From assembly GCA_964036295.1 (NCBI GenBank), contig OZ038470.1:12467578-12531577 (forward strand): a stretch of 64,000 nucleotides of DNA. The letters run 5' to 3'. Positions 31,426 through 44,322 of the stretch are shown here, piece by piece. Each line of letters begins with the position of its first letter. The stretch's first letter is position 1. The translations under genes and the position numbers were made by a program. The DNA is from Plumapathes pennacea (taxonomy: Eukaryota > Cnidaria > Anthozoa > Antipatharia > Myriopathidae). The notes under the pieces were generated by a model. That model was not told the DNA's origin. It made no database searches and was given only the letters and a program-made list of their open reading frames with translations.

Positions 31426-34400
31426 CAGTATTTACCCAGTGAATGATGTAGTACAACAATCTCTGTGACAGCAGTAATTTCCTCAAGATTGTTAGAGACT
31501 TTACAGGTGTAATTTCCTGAATCTTGCATCAGCACTTTGCTTATGATGAGTTTACCATCTTTCTGTCGGCTTCGTCCTTGGGGCAACTGCAAGCCTGTCC
31601 ACTCAACTGTCGGTTTAGGTAAACCAGAGGCGTTGCATTCAATCGTTAAGTTTTTGCCAATTTCCACGTAGATGAGTTTTAGGGGTTCTTTGGTGAACTC
31701 AAGAGAAACTGCAACAGAAAAGATTTCTTCATTTGTGTTTGTACCATTACCTATTTATCCAGTCTTTTAGAGTCGAAGACTGCCTTGTGGACTATTTGGT
31801 TTAAACCTTTTAACAGAGTTAAAATAACTCTCCAACAAAAGTCGGCATGACAAGAGGCAACCTGGAGCTAAAAGAATTCCATATGTGGGGTTGCTTTAAC
31901 TCCAAAAATTTAACTCCACTATGGGGAGTTATTTTAACTCCTATAAAGGAGTCAAAGCAACTCCTTGAAAATGGCAGTGCTTCCAAGGTTGCCATTGACT
32001 GGCCACTGCATCCGGATTATTAAAGTGTTCGTATTAATTTACCTTTAACTATTTACGATAACTTTCAATCCCTGTGAATGTACAAAGAAGTGCGCATGGG
32101 CCCTGGATAGCGCTCAGGAAAGTCGCAAAACAATTGTTGGAGGAAGTGTCGTGTGCAACGGCAATTGAAAATTGTTGCAAATGTTGCAAATTATGTACTT
32201 TGCGCAAACTTTGCGTACAACAAAAAGACTAGTTGCTGAGGCATCCTTTTACACTGTTCAATTCTTTAGCAACCGCCGTTGCGAAACAGGTTGCTGAGAA
32301 AATCGTATGGTGTAACAGGGCCTTAGTTTATGGTTTGAGTTACAGTACTTTTACAAAGCGCCACCTTTTACCAATTAACTAACTAACTATCAACAGACAC
32401 CATCGATATATAAAGAATGACCAACAGAACAAGATTTGTACTTACTTGCACTTGTCCTGAACAGAACTTCCTTTGACCATTCTCCAAGCTTCTCGGCCCT
32501 GACCTGAACACTGTAACGAGTGTATGGCTCAAGGTTGCTTATCTCGATGAGATTTCCTGGCTTTAGATCCACGATGAACGGCTCAGTTGAACTCATGCTC
32601 TGGAGATGGGTGAGCCTGACGACGTAGGATGCCCACAGACTGCTGTCAACCCGAAGTACGGCCTTCCTTACTTCAATTTCTTCAACTGTTAATGTGACTG
32701 GTTATATTACAGAGAAATAACAAGAATAATTAATGATGAGCAATGGTAACTTTCCCTCGACCTCGCATGCCATAATAACTTCGTAACATTTCTTGCCACA
32801 AATATTGAGATCTATGGAATACAAAACAGCATAATTATTCTCAGAGACCCCGTAAAACCGGACAGTTTACATGGTCCCAATGGCTTTCATTCTAATGGCT
32901 TTCCTCGACTCAAATCTCGCAAATACATGCACGTCAGCTTGTGTCTACCGGCTCAAACTGAACCAAGACGCCTGGCATGATTTAGGGAACAGAAACTACC
33001 CATATTACGAATGAATAATTTTTTTTTTGAGTTAGGAAAATCGAGCAGACAGTTCAAATAGTCCAAAATCGAGTCTCAGGCACGATAAGTATGCTGGCTC
33101 CTTCGTCGGCAGCAATTACTGTGATGTAATCGAGTAGTGTACCCTTTTCGTGATGACTAAAGCAAGTCAAACCCTTTGAGTGGTCGCCTACGAGAGCTTT
33201 TAAAAACAAAGGGAAAAAAAAAACAGTTGGTACCGAGGTGTAATTCCAAAAAGTGGTCGCGGCCGCTTACGAAAGCTTTTATAGTATTATTGGGTTCGGA
33301 GTGTCAATTCAAACGGGATTTCACAATGGCGGTTGTAGCTTGAGCTGGTTGCTTACAATTAGCCTCCTGACTGTAGCACCAAATTTATATTCTCCAGTCC
33401 AATTATACCCGTACAACGATATGTAGTACGTGTACGTCTCTTAAGTAGCGACGCTGCAACAACTTTTTCCGGGAGGCACATTTATTGAGACCTTTATGAG
33501 GAACTTATAACAAATGATAAGGAGTTTTATAAGGCAAAGGCTGTCTGTGAAATATTTTCAATTAGATCTGGAATAGCACAGTAGGTCTAGAGTTGCTCTC
33601 TGATTTTTCTCACGTCAGAAACCTATGACTTGGAAAGAAACACTACCAAAATTAATTAAGATGCTGAGGCCGCACCTTTTCCATTTTAAATGCCTTTAAA
33701 AACATGTATTTCAAAAACAGGATTTTAGTGATCGTAATTATAGTCACCGCGCGTTTTTGCTGTTACTAGGATACACACAATTGAAACAAAATTACAGAGG
33801 CAAAAAATTAATAGAGTAAACTGGAAGCCCCAGTCTTGATGAGAAATATTATTACATTAGACTGTGGTATGACAGCTTGACGCCTGAACAGTACTCAAAA
33901 TTGTCACAGGTGACATATATGCATCGTTAAGTGCCAAGTGTGTGATGTTATTATATCGTGGGGAACGCTTCATGGTTGCTTGCAAACTTTAAGGATAATC
34001 CACAAACGTATGCACCTTATTCATAAATGGCGGACCTAAACTACATCCACTTAGAAGATTTTAAAACTTTTAAGATAAACGTTTCGCCACCGCATCAAAG
34101 TACTCAAAATCTATCAAAGGCCATATCTTAAATAGTAGCTTCGTGCAATTTTAACGGTGTATACTGAATTTAAGCAAATTTATCCGTGTGTAAGTGCAGC
34201 AAATACATAAAAGCGAGGCTTGTGAGGCAAGACTGTCTTTCTTCGTACAAGTCTCTATAAACTGAAATAGCTGTAACTCTGCAGATTTTAAGCTACAACA
34301 TTTAAATTTTTCAAGGTTTCTAATGTTGGTATTTGTTGTGGACTCACTCGGCGAAGCGCCTCGTGAGTCCACAACATTTTGACCATGTGATGACGTAAAT

Positions 34401-35037
34401 TGTGGTAAATAAGAGTCCACACCACGGCAAACCAGTGGAAATTTATTAATTTTACAATGATGCAGCAATGCTGTAACCCAGAGAACACGCCTTTATGAAT
34501 ACGGTGTATGAAGCAACGTTCTTCCCACATCAATTCGAAGAAAAAAACAACAATAACCAAACGTTTAACCGAACTGCTTGTCGGCATATCTATATTTTTA
34601 AAATAAAATTGTGTGGCAGTCTTTAACAGAAAGGTTGAGCAAGACTTCGTGCTAAATACTTATAGCAATGAAACCCAGACCTCTTCAAAGCCATCGTAGG
34701 GCAGCAGTAGAAAAAGTAGACAATTAGGAACTGAAATTGGCGCTAGCTATGTTAGATAGTACACGTTTTAAAATGTTTAACACAAATACTTACTGAGTTT
34801 TTCTTGGCAGTGTTTGCCCCCAAATTCTTTTGGGCAGGTACACTTGTACTGCTCGTTGTCATCAGTTGGGCTGCATGTCCCTCCATTTTCGCACGGCTCT
34901 TGAAGCGCAGTGCAAACGTCCTTTGGGTCATAACAGGCGACCCTTATGCCGACGATGGTGCGTTTGTGGTCAGAGGCTTTGATGACTGGCACCACAATAA
35001 AAGCGATGCACAAAACTGAAGCATTAAGCAACTTCAT
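27304..35037 (-). CDS. Secreted multidomain protein: EGF - FN3 - Ig - 3x TLDc (9 exons)
   Basis: Exons: 34794-35037, 32446-32697, 31436-31708, 30217-30456, 29472-29789, 29004-29231, 28332-28646, 27877-28098, 27304-27620; 2409 nt, 802 aa, all internal introns phase 1. Residues 1-22 are a signal peptide (MKLLNASVLCIAFIVVPVIK). Residues 47-77 are an EGF module with six Cys (PCENGGTCSP, CTCPKEFGGKHC). Residues 82-165 are FN3-like (LIEISNLEPYTRYSVQVRAE). Residues 166-256 are an Ig domain (NLTIECNASG, DSGNYTCKVS). Three TLDc domains follow, each from two exons: KGPTVxLVRVG and FGGYTD in the first half; KAFLFSLNNH, GPxFG and CDEYEVFYQ in the second. Each TLDc has about four Cys, fitting an extracellular site. 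Most known TLDc proteins (OXR1, NCOA7) are intracellular. The first-half donor of domain 3 (ACAA|GTCAGT) is weak. The start is set by conservation with the paralogue at 50645. Function unknown; a matrix or recognition role is only inference. Confidence 0.88.
28240..30060 (-). repeat. Tandem duplication of a two-exon TLDc cassette, about 1.1 kb unit
   Basis: Exons 29472-29789 and 28332-28646 are near-identical, as are 29004-29231 and 27877-28098, with spacing of 1140 and 1133 bp. Intron sequence is duplicated too: 28680-28915 matches 29815-30055, and 28240-28330 matches 29380-29470. The unit has phase-1 introns at both ends, so it could be added without breaking frame. The third copy's last exon (27304-27620) is more diverged. 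Confidence 0.9.
30520..30760. repeat. Two poly-C tracts in TLDc gene intron 3
   Basis: Runs of C at about 30520-30541 and 30728-30752 (with interrupting T), separated by about 190 bp of unique sequence. Pro/Gly-rich frames across them are artefacts. Confidence 0.85.
31058..31114. repeat. Poly-A plus (AT)n microsatellite
   Basis: A run of A (31058-31083) followed by AT units up to the left end of the element at 31115. A matching (AT)n run occurs on the other side at 31385-31422. Confidence 0.9.
31115..31384. mobile_element. 270-bp MITE with Tc1/mariner-like ends, between TA repeats
   Basis: Left end ACAGTCATTCCCGAAAAGG; the right end read inverted is ACAGTCAATCTTGAAAAGG, followed on both sides by TTGTCCAGT. 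It sits exactly between two (TA)n tracts, as expected for an element that targets TA dinucleotides. No coding capacity. Superfamily call is inference from ends and target. Confidence 0.7.
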
Positions 35038-35175
35038 GTCTTCGAATGACACTTGTCATTCAACAAGTTCGAAATGGAACAGAGAATGCCATCTGTTCGA
35101 AGAAATAGCATCATGGTTAGTTGCCATGGTAACATCACGCTATCTGACAATGTGTACGTGCATATATATAATACA
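35038..35175 (-). promoter_or_regulatory. Promoter/5' UTR of EGF-FN3-Ig-TLDc gene, shared with paralogue
   Basis: A TATA-like TATATATAT (minus strand, 35170-35162) lies about 125 nt upstream of the ATG. Between TATA and ATG the sequence matches the same interval upstream of the pentraxin gene (50512-50644), including ACACATTGTCAGAT, GATGTTACCATG and TTTCTTCGAACAGATGG. A stop codon (TGA) in the leader blocks any upstream in-frame start here. Confidence 0.65.
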
Positions 35176-35237
35176 ATTATAATACATGCGTTCATTTGTA
35201 TTCTGAACTTTACCTTTACCGGAGTTAGGGCCTGGAA

Positions 35238-35345
35238 CATCAATTTTAACGGTGTATACTGAATTTAAGCAAATTTATCCGTTTTATCAGTTGCCATCGG
35301 GCAACATCACGCAATCTGACAATGTGTACGTGTATTTATATAATA
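35238..35345 (-). repeat. Second, partial copy of the promoter block plus a repeated leader
   Basis: 35285-35345 repeats the CAACATCACGC, TCTGACAATGTGTACGTG and TATA-like (TTATATAATACAATT) part of the promoter at about 35125-35190. 35238-35282 matches intronic sequence at 34148-34190 (TTTTAACGGTGTATACTGAA). Evidence of local duplication at the 5' end of this gene. Confidence 0.7.
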
Positions 35346-36111
35346 CAATTAAAATACAATGCATGCGTGCATTTATATTAGAGTGATTTCATATAACCCG
35401 ATGATGAAACAATGCACGGTTGAAACCTAACTTTAACGATTAGTATAAATTTAGTATCGCAAGCTTTACTAAGAAACAAGAGACCTCTCTTGTAAGAAAT
35501 TAGCTCGATCATAGCCTTTAGGAATGAGCGTCCACGAGGAGCGTGCTCAAAATTCTGAAACACGCTAAATAACCATGGAACAAAACGTAGTATAATTTAC
35601 GCGCTTCCCCTGGTTATGTCCATATAATATCTTGTTTGTTTTTTTTTTGTTTTTTGTTTTTTGTTTTTTTGTTGTTGTTGTTGTTGTTGTTTTTTGTTTT
35701 GTTTTGTTTTGTTTTGTTGTTTGTTTTGTTTTGTTTTTTGTTTTTTTATTTTTAAGATCTTTTAGTTTTCCTTTGGTTAGACAGGATGGCTTTTAAGAGA
35801 GCGGTAATGACTGGAATATTGTCAAGCGGCCGACCAACGGGCCCGGCCCATACGATGAACCGCTGACCATGCATCTCTCTGACGTCACGGCAGTGCTCGT
35901 TTGCCACCAAACATGGCGCAGGTGTGTTTGACAGAGGACTCTTCTTGTGTCCATTAATTCGACACTTATCTGTCTTGGCGAAGATTCGATGAGCAGCAAA
36001 CTAGTATGGTCACAAATCAGAAGCCTCAGAGGCAATTCACGAGGGTACGCCAGGGTTTCATCGAAGTGCCAAGTTCAATAAGGCCCGTGAGACCTACATG
36101 GAAATCTTGGA
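35346..36111. other. Divergent intergenic region upstream of CAMTA
   Basis: Contains a T/G-rich simple-sequence block (TTTTG/TTG repeats, about 35631-35755) and then about 350 bp of unique, CpG-containing sequence that probably holds the CAMTA promoter and 5' UTR. No TATA box is evident near the CAMTA start. Confidence 0.45.
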
Positions 36112-39100
36112 ATGACAGGAGAACAAGCCGACTTTAGACCACCGTCGCCGACCAAAGAAATTACATTACCTGCGAAATTATCAAAGATCAAGAAGGCGGA
36201 CAACTTTCCAGCGCTTAAATATAGATGGAATAACAACGAGGTAAGAGATGGCAACTTACATGGAAATGTACATCGTCTTGACACAGTGTTAGTTTCTTTC
36301 AATAACTTTCTGTTGCGATGTCAACAAATACGGGAAGCGCTATTTTAATCGAGTGTCAAAGTCTTTCACTGCGTCCACTCTAGTGAACAAGCTACTTTTC
36401 CCCGTCTGTCTTGCATTTTGACCCCGACGCATAACACAACGTTAGTTCGAACTTTTTTAGGTACATTCAAGGACAAAGTATCTTCAACTTCTGTAACCGA
36501 CCTCTAATATAAATAATTGCGGCTAACTGATCAGGAAACGCTTGTCTTATGGTTTGATTACCCTCTCCTTTCTTGGAACTGTAAATACAGTTTGGAGAAC
36601 ACAGTTCCGCGAACGTTGAAGACTTCGATCGCGTGCCAAATGAATTACATTCGACGTCACCGTCAAAATCAAACCGGCGAAAAGAAATCACACTACCTCA
36701 CAAGCTGCAGTTTGACGAGATCGTTTCTCGAGAACTGAAATCATGCCGATCGTAAACGTATTTGGATTTGACGGGCGTGCTGCAAAACTCACCTTGATTG
36801 AATGTATGTTTTCTTTCGTTGAATATTGGGAGGAGAGCGTCCACCATAGCTTTGTCATGTCTGGTTAATTTACGCTGAACGTACGACCTTCGAACAGTGT
36901 TTGGGCAGTAATCATTTTGGGGCTCCTGGACGTGTTTTTCTACTAGTCGTAACGATAAAATCGTGGGAAATTTATATTTTACTGTAGCTGTGGAATCAAA
37001 TTGTGCGCGGGATTACTGTTACAATCGTATTGGATTTCTTTATTGCTAGCTATCACGTTTATCGACAGGATTTTGGATTTAAAATGCACTGTTTTCGTCG
37101 GAAAAGAAAGTTTATTTTTTTAGATATTAATATTTTTTCTGCCAAACCCCTGGAAGAATATGTTTCCCGTCATGAATATTTTATCTGCCTGATTTTTCTG
37201 ATCTTAATTACATGTATTTATTCGAGAAAACAAACTCAAAATCGTCACGTTGGCTGAGTGGGTGTGCATTTTAAAACAAGCCAGGTGCTATGTTTTTCAA
37301 CATTGATTATGTTACTAGCTGGAAAACCTCTATCCACTACAGCACCATATTTTAAGAAATATTCAATGTAAAACTTATGGTAAATTAGGTATATGATTTT
37401 TTTATATCAATAATTTTTGCCTATTTTGAAGAAGAACTACATGAATGTATAGATGCTGCCTGATTCAATTTGAGTGACTAACATTATGGGGTGAACAAAA
37501 ACAAGAAGCATTTAAATGAGTTTCCTTATTTTTGAATAATTTAACATTTTTCAATGAGTATTTTGCTTCTGCTGTTTCATATTAGTCCTAATATTGCAGT
37601 ATAATTCATTAAAGTTTGATTGATTGGTGAATCGAGCCATTTATCTATCTAATCTGTTTCTTTATTTATGAGTTCTCCAATTTCTTATTTGTGTTTTTTT
37701 TTTTGCCACCAAATTTATTTTGACAATGCAAAACTTTGGTGCATAATTACAAAAGCTGTCAATTTCACAGCAACTTGAAGTCATTAAAATGATTTTGTTG
37801 TTAGATACATACTTCAATACAGGGGTTTATTACAAACTCTGGTGTGATGCAGAGATTTCCACCACTGAGAAATGACTTGTATCTGAACACTCATAAAGAT
37901 ATGATATTTTTATGTGTATTAATATCAGCCAAGCAGTGATCTTGCATGTTTTTGTATTTCTTAGTGGCCGGTAGAAATCTCTGATCACACCAGAGTTTAT
38001 GAAATAAACAAATAATATGTGGACGCTGGGAGATATGAAATTTATCTTCACTTTGCTCACTCGTGGGATGTCAAGATGAACACTCAAAGATAAATTTCAT
38101 GTCTCTGCATGTCCATGTATTATTTCTACTTATCTTTACAACATTAAACCTGTCAAGGTTGTCATTTCTGCGCATGTGCCTGTTTTCGGACTCAGACAAA
38201 ATGTTCATTATGCACAACAACCTAAGTGATGCATACAAATCAGAGAGGCACTGTGTCTACATACATGGACCACAACTTCCCTATTTTCCATATATCCCTG
38301 CAAAGAGTAGGCTGAGATACAAGATGACAAAGGCAGTGTACTAATCCAATGAAGTTGAAAAAGGAGTAAAACTTCCCTTTGATACTTTTTACCATATTTG
38401 TTCCTTGTTCACAGGAAGTCTTGTCATTTTTGATCAGTTTTGACAATCATGAACGTTGGATTACATTCTCTACACCAAAAAGGTATGACATTCTGTATAT
38501 ATGTACACACATATTTTTAATGATTTAAGATGATTTGAAATTTATATACTGTAGCATAAATTCCACGTGGATATGATCAAAATAATGCACTTTACAGTGC
38601 AATTGTAATTAATATGCATACGGTCAAACCGAAATTAAAGCATTGAAGGTACTGGGCTTGCACTTGAGTCAGTAAATTTGCAATATGATGAGATTGTTAC
38701 TGTGGTGGAGGACAAATCACAGCACTGGGGAGTTACATCTCTGCTCTTATCAAGAAATGTGTGAGAGAACTGTACGTACAGTCAGCAATTCTATTTAGCT
38801 ATCACATCTAAGTGAAATGTCGTTATCAAAACACAAATTGTCAAACTGGTGGGTAAATTTTGACAGTATGCAGTAATTTTACTTTGAACCATGACAGACA
38901 AGTACATTTTTAAGTCCAAATATATTTTAGTGTAAACCTTTGATAAGTGTACTGTACCTTGCTGAGACAAAGCTGATTCAACTCTCATTTCTCACCAATT
39001 GCATACAGCATTGCATTTCATTACATTGACTGTGGATCCAGACCAGTTTACAGAAACTGGTCAGATTTTTTTAAAATCATTAGTTCTCAGCTAATGAATT

Positions 39101-40845
39101 TAAAATTATGGTGTTTTTGAGAGTTAAATCTCAATTTTGTCTGTGTCCCCAAATCCTCCCTAGAAATTTACACCTTTAGTATTGTCTTCAATTTTCAGAC
39201 CAGAGAATGGGTCAATGTTGCTGTATAATCGTAAAAAGGTAAATTTTGTATAAATTAATGATAAGTCATAATAAATATCATTTGTTAACGTGTTTATTGT
39301 TCATATTAGGTATGCACTTCCTGACTGGTGGTATGCAACTGTGTAATTTGCAGTTTTTGCTTTTTACACACATTGTTTTTTACACATGTTTGATTGTGTA
39401 CTGTAGTATGTGTTGGTTAGACAAGACTCACACAATAGATGGTACTGTAATGTGACTTACGTTTTTTGGTGGTTTACACATCATTCTGTACTGTTGGAAG
39501 CATCAACTGATTGCATATTCTTGTGCACCATCTTTTTATAGACCAAAGACTATCGGAAAGATGGATACCTGTGGAAGAAAAGAAAGTCTAATAACACGAC
39601 AAGAGAAGATCACTTCAAACTGAAAGTTGACAAGATAGAGGTATAGAATTGGATCAAGATACTCTAGACATACAATCCTAGACAAAATTGTTGGGGCAAC
39701 AGTAATGATTTGTGCTTGTCACACTCCTTCCTCCCCCCTCCCATTTCAATATTGGATGTGTGTGCATTGTCAAGTTTATGTCTTCAACATTGTCAAGAGG
39801 AGGAGGGGAGGGGAGACACATAACCATTAAATCTGTGAGCTGAGAGTCGCTCAGGATACTGTGTCCCACACAATTTTTCCTGGGATTGTAGTTTCTAAGA
39901 TTTTTGCATATGTCTTGATAACTTAATACATATTTATTGTTTTCACATTTTTAATATAATAAGCATGTTCTCAGTAATTAGAATGAATTTTTTTTTTTTC
40001 TACTTTTAGTGCCTGAATGCCCTGTACACCCATTCTGCATTGGTTCCTACATTTCACCGCCGTTGTTACTGGTTGCTGGAGGTAACTCTTTTGCCATTTT
40101 TCATGCACCAAAAAATATTGAGACTTTGACACACCCAGGTATGCCAGCTAGCTCTTCTCTCACATTTTCATCATCATTATCATCAACAACATCATTGTCA
40201 TTATCATCATCATCTTCATCATCACCATCATTATTGTCATCATAATCATCACCACCACCATCATCATCATCATCATGAACAACAACATCATCATCATGAT
40301 CATCGTCATCATGATCATCGTCATCATGATCATCATGATCATCATGATCATCATCACCATCATGAACAACATCATTATCATCATCATCATCACCACCACC
40401 ATCAGCATCAGCATCAGCATCAGCATCATCATCATCATCATCATCATCATCACCATCATCATCATGACCATTATAGTGTGGTAGCTTACTAACCAAAACT
40501 ATTTTCTTTCTGTCTAAAGAGCCCAGACATTATTCTGGTCCATTATTTAAACTTTGTGGAAGAATGTACCAGCCCACAAACCATCTCTGTACAAGCTCAT
40601 GCATCAAAGTTCAGCAAGGAGGACATTTCACGCCAACTAGACAAAATATGTAAGTACAATAATTATTGCTACTTTAGTTGAAAGAAATCAAAACTTAATA
40701 AGTTTTACTTCTGTTTAAGATTCTGGGATCTCTCATGAAGTTAAGCCTGATGTGCAGGTAAGTGTTTTCATACAATATGCATGCAGTATGAAAAGTGGTA
40801 TAAGCAAATATTATTAATTATTATTAATTATTATTATTATTATTG

Positions 40846-40905
<60 letters not shown>

Positions 40906-43900
40906 TCTTCTTAAAATTAGCTGCTTTCTCACTCATGCACAGTTGACAGGGATGTTGCTTAGTACCAGCTGCTGGTGAATTTTACTGGCTGAGAAATTTG
41001 GCCAGCAATTGTGCAACAAAGGGCATCAAGCAGAGCTCCTCTGCTCATAGCTGGTTGAGTTCAATTATAAGCCGGCACGCTTAACTATAGTCGATGAAAC
41101 TGGGATATTCTGACCAAACATGTGGGCAGAGTGATCCAGAAACTCTCCATAAGTCATGATGTAATTTTTGTAATTAGTAGATAAACATTCAATGGAGAGA
41201 TTAACTTCCCATTCAGTTTTTTTATAGGAAACTAAAAGGTATTGTTAGCTGCCTGAAGTATGAAATTTGTCTGTTTGTTTGTTTGTTTGTTTGTTTGTTG
41301 TGTCCTACAAGCTGGCATATTTTCCACAGATTTGTGAAGGCTTTGTATAAATGAACGAATAAATTTATGGATACACACTTTTTTTCAGGTCACCGAAGCT
41401 ACCGCCTCGACTGATTCGTCCTCTTCACCTGAAAATAACGACAAAATAAAAGGAAAGGGACCATTAAACTGGAAAGTTTTTACCATATCCATCACACCAC
41501 CCACGAAGCAGGAATTACCAATGAACGCACAGGATCCTGGGACATGCAGCAACGGAACTAATGGAATGTTAGACGGCAGTGGAACGGCAAACGTCTTTGT
41601 TAATCTTTTTAATTTGCCAGGCGATTTGCCCAGCTTGTTCCCTTGCACCTCAAATAATTCTCTGCAAACACAAGCTTCTTTTCCACTTATTGTTGGTTCA
41701 ACGTCACAGCAAACTCAACCAATTACTTCGTCCGGTTTGTACATGTGTAATCCGATTGTTGGTTTCCCTTCAACGTCACAGCAGACTCAACCAATCAGTT
41801 CGTCTGGTCTATTCACTTGCAGTGCTATTGGTAATTTAACGTCACAGGAAGCTCAACCAGTCAGTTCGTCTGTTTTACACACGTGTAATCCGGTTGGTAG
41901 TTACCTTTCGACGTCACCGCAAACTCAACCAATCAGTTCGTGTGGTTTATCCACGTCCAATCCAATTAGTGGTTCTTCTTCGTCGTCACAGCAAGCTCAA
42001 CCAATCAGTTCATCCGATATATACACATGCAATGCGATTGTTGGTTTTCCTTCGACGTTGCAGCAAACTCTGCCAATGGGGTCATCTTATGTGCCAACGT
42101 CAGGAAATAGCCCTTCCATAATTGGGCAGCAAGTGCGTTCTCAGCTTCCAGTCTCTTCATTTGGTTTGCAAACAGAACTTGATCGAGCCAATTCTGTTGT
42201 GGTTTTGCAGAAAATTGCAAGGTCTACTTCCACGTCTTCATCTGGTGCATCTAAACCAGTTGAGATAGCTCCAAAGCCTTTACAACAAGAGCCTTGCTTT
42301 CCACGAGACACCCAGATCAATGCGCAGCTTGGCAACCTAACTGATAGTACTTTCAATGGATTCAACTTGAATGCAGTGCCGACGGGGAATATCAGCAGCA
42401 GTCCCTCGAGCGATTATGGGAGCTACATTTCAGACCCCGGCAACAACGCTAGCGCCGAAGGCGTCCGAGAGGGGTTATTTGATGGTCCTTTCCGCGTGCC
42501 ACACCCCATCGGCCAGGAGATCGGTAGAAATGGGCAATCGCCACAACTGCAGAGGGTGTTGTCTGCGAGGAGAGGAAGCGTGGCCGAATCCTCTGGTAGT
42601 AGTGCTTCATCTTCATCTCGAAGTTCGTCTCAAGAAGCATCGGTTCAACAACTTCGATCGAAGACTAACGGCGCCTCTCTCGCTGCGAGTTCGACGGACA
42701 GCGACGCGGGCATTGATTTGACAGATTTGCAAGATTTCCCGCCGTTCGAGTTGCATTTGTTGGACGCAGATCTATGTCTGAACCTCCCTGGTGATGGTTT
42801 CGCAGACACTAACAATTTTTCGGTCAAGGAAGCGTCCATGTGTGACCCGCTAGGGCAAAGCTCAAATTTCCTAGAAAACAGTGAAAATTTCACGGAAATC
42901 AGTCAGTGCTTCGCAGGAAACAATGGAAATTTCTCGGGAAATAGTTGTTCTGCACCTTGTCACGACTCGTCTGTTTTACCAATGGCTCACAATACAGTTT
43001 CTACGGCAACCGCAAAACAAAGCGACACGTGCTTAGACTCGCCCTTCGTCTTCCCTCCAGTTGTTTTGTCTCCTGTTGTTACGCCTGCGGCTTATTTTCC
43101 AGATGCCAGCAAGGCGCCATTTTCTGCGACGACAACGTCTCACGTGACAGGGCTGGTATCTAATGCGCCGTCTCCACACACCAAAGCTTCGCAAGGGATT
43201 ATGGATGTCAATATGGTAGACGTGCAGGCGACCTCCTCAGAACCTGCAATTTCTGGGAAAAACGTTTTCCTTTCGACTGTTGCACAGCTACAGCCCCAAT
43301 CCGTTTCAGCCCAAACTGTCAACTGTGTCAGCGGTAGTCATACTGACAGTTGCGGTTCTCAAGCGCAACGCTTGGTCCCTAGGCCCCCTAACCACGTAGT
43401 CCCAGTTTCCGCGCGGATCATTGAGTACTCGCCCGAGTGGTCGTACCCGGAGGGTGGGACCAAGGTCCTAGTGACGGGCGAGTGGTCTGTCATGCAAGAC
43501 AATTTCACGTGTTTGTTCGATGGCTGTAGTGTCCAGGCCACGCTCATTCACCCAGGAGTGTTGCGTTGTTTCTGCCCGCCCCACGAACCAGGCCTGGTCA
43601 CCTTGCAGGTGGCCTGCAACGGCTTCATCGTCAGCAACGCGTGCGTGTTCGAGTATCGCACGCGCGACTCGCCCACCTCGAGCGGAGCGGGTTACCACGA
43701 GTGGCTCGCGAGGGACGACACGCGTTTTAAGCTGGCCGTTTTGGACCGGCTGGAGAGACTGGAAGCGAGACTTTTCTCGGGAACTGCGAGTACTGCGGAC
43801 GTGGGGCAAATCCAACATTCTCTGGAACTCGAGGAGCGACTTGTGAAGATCTGCGCGACGCTGTTCAGTGCCGTGAAAGCGGAAGACGCGAGCACCCGCG

Positions 43901-44288
43901 AGAGGGAGAAGCCGTACCGCGGGCTCACGTTGCTACATCTTTCGGCTGCGCTCGGGTACTCGGTTCTGGTCGTTCGGCTGCTTTACTGCCGACAGGAAAC
44001 TGAGTCGGAGACGATTAAAGAAGAGCTGGATCCCTTGAGGAAGGACGACTTTTCGTGCACGCCGCTGATGTGGGCCTGCGCTCTCGGTCAAACAGACACA
44101 GTCATGGTGTTGTTGGAGCATGAGCCTAACGCTCTGCTGCTGGCCGATGCTCGCGGACGTTTGCCTTTGCAGATTGCACTGGATCGAGGCTATGTGGACG
44201 TGGTGCAACGTATTGAGGACTTCGTCTTGGCGGTTCCTCAGAGGTAAGTCAATATATGTAGTCATAGCATCCGAATAGTATGATTTCC

Positions 44289-44322
<34 letters not shown>

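Noticed and set aside
40101..40496. Poly-Asp and poly-Met frames
   Set aside because: Low-complexity translation of an (ATC)n microsatellite in CAMTA intron 5; real CAMTA exons lie on the other strand on both sides.
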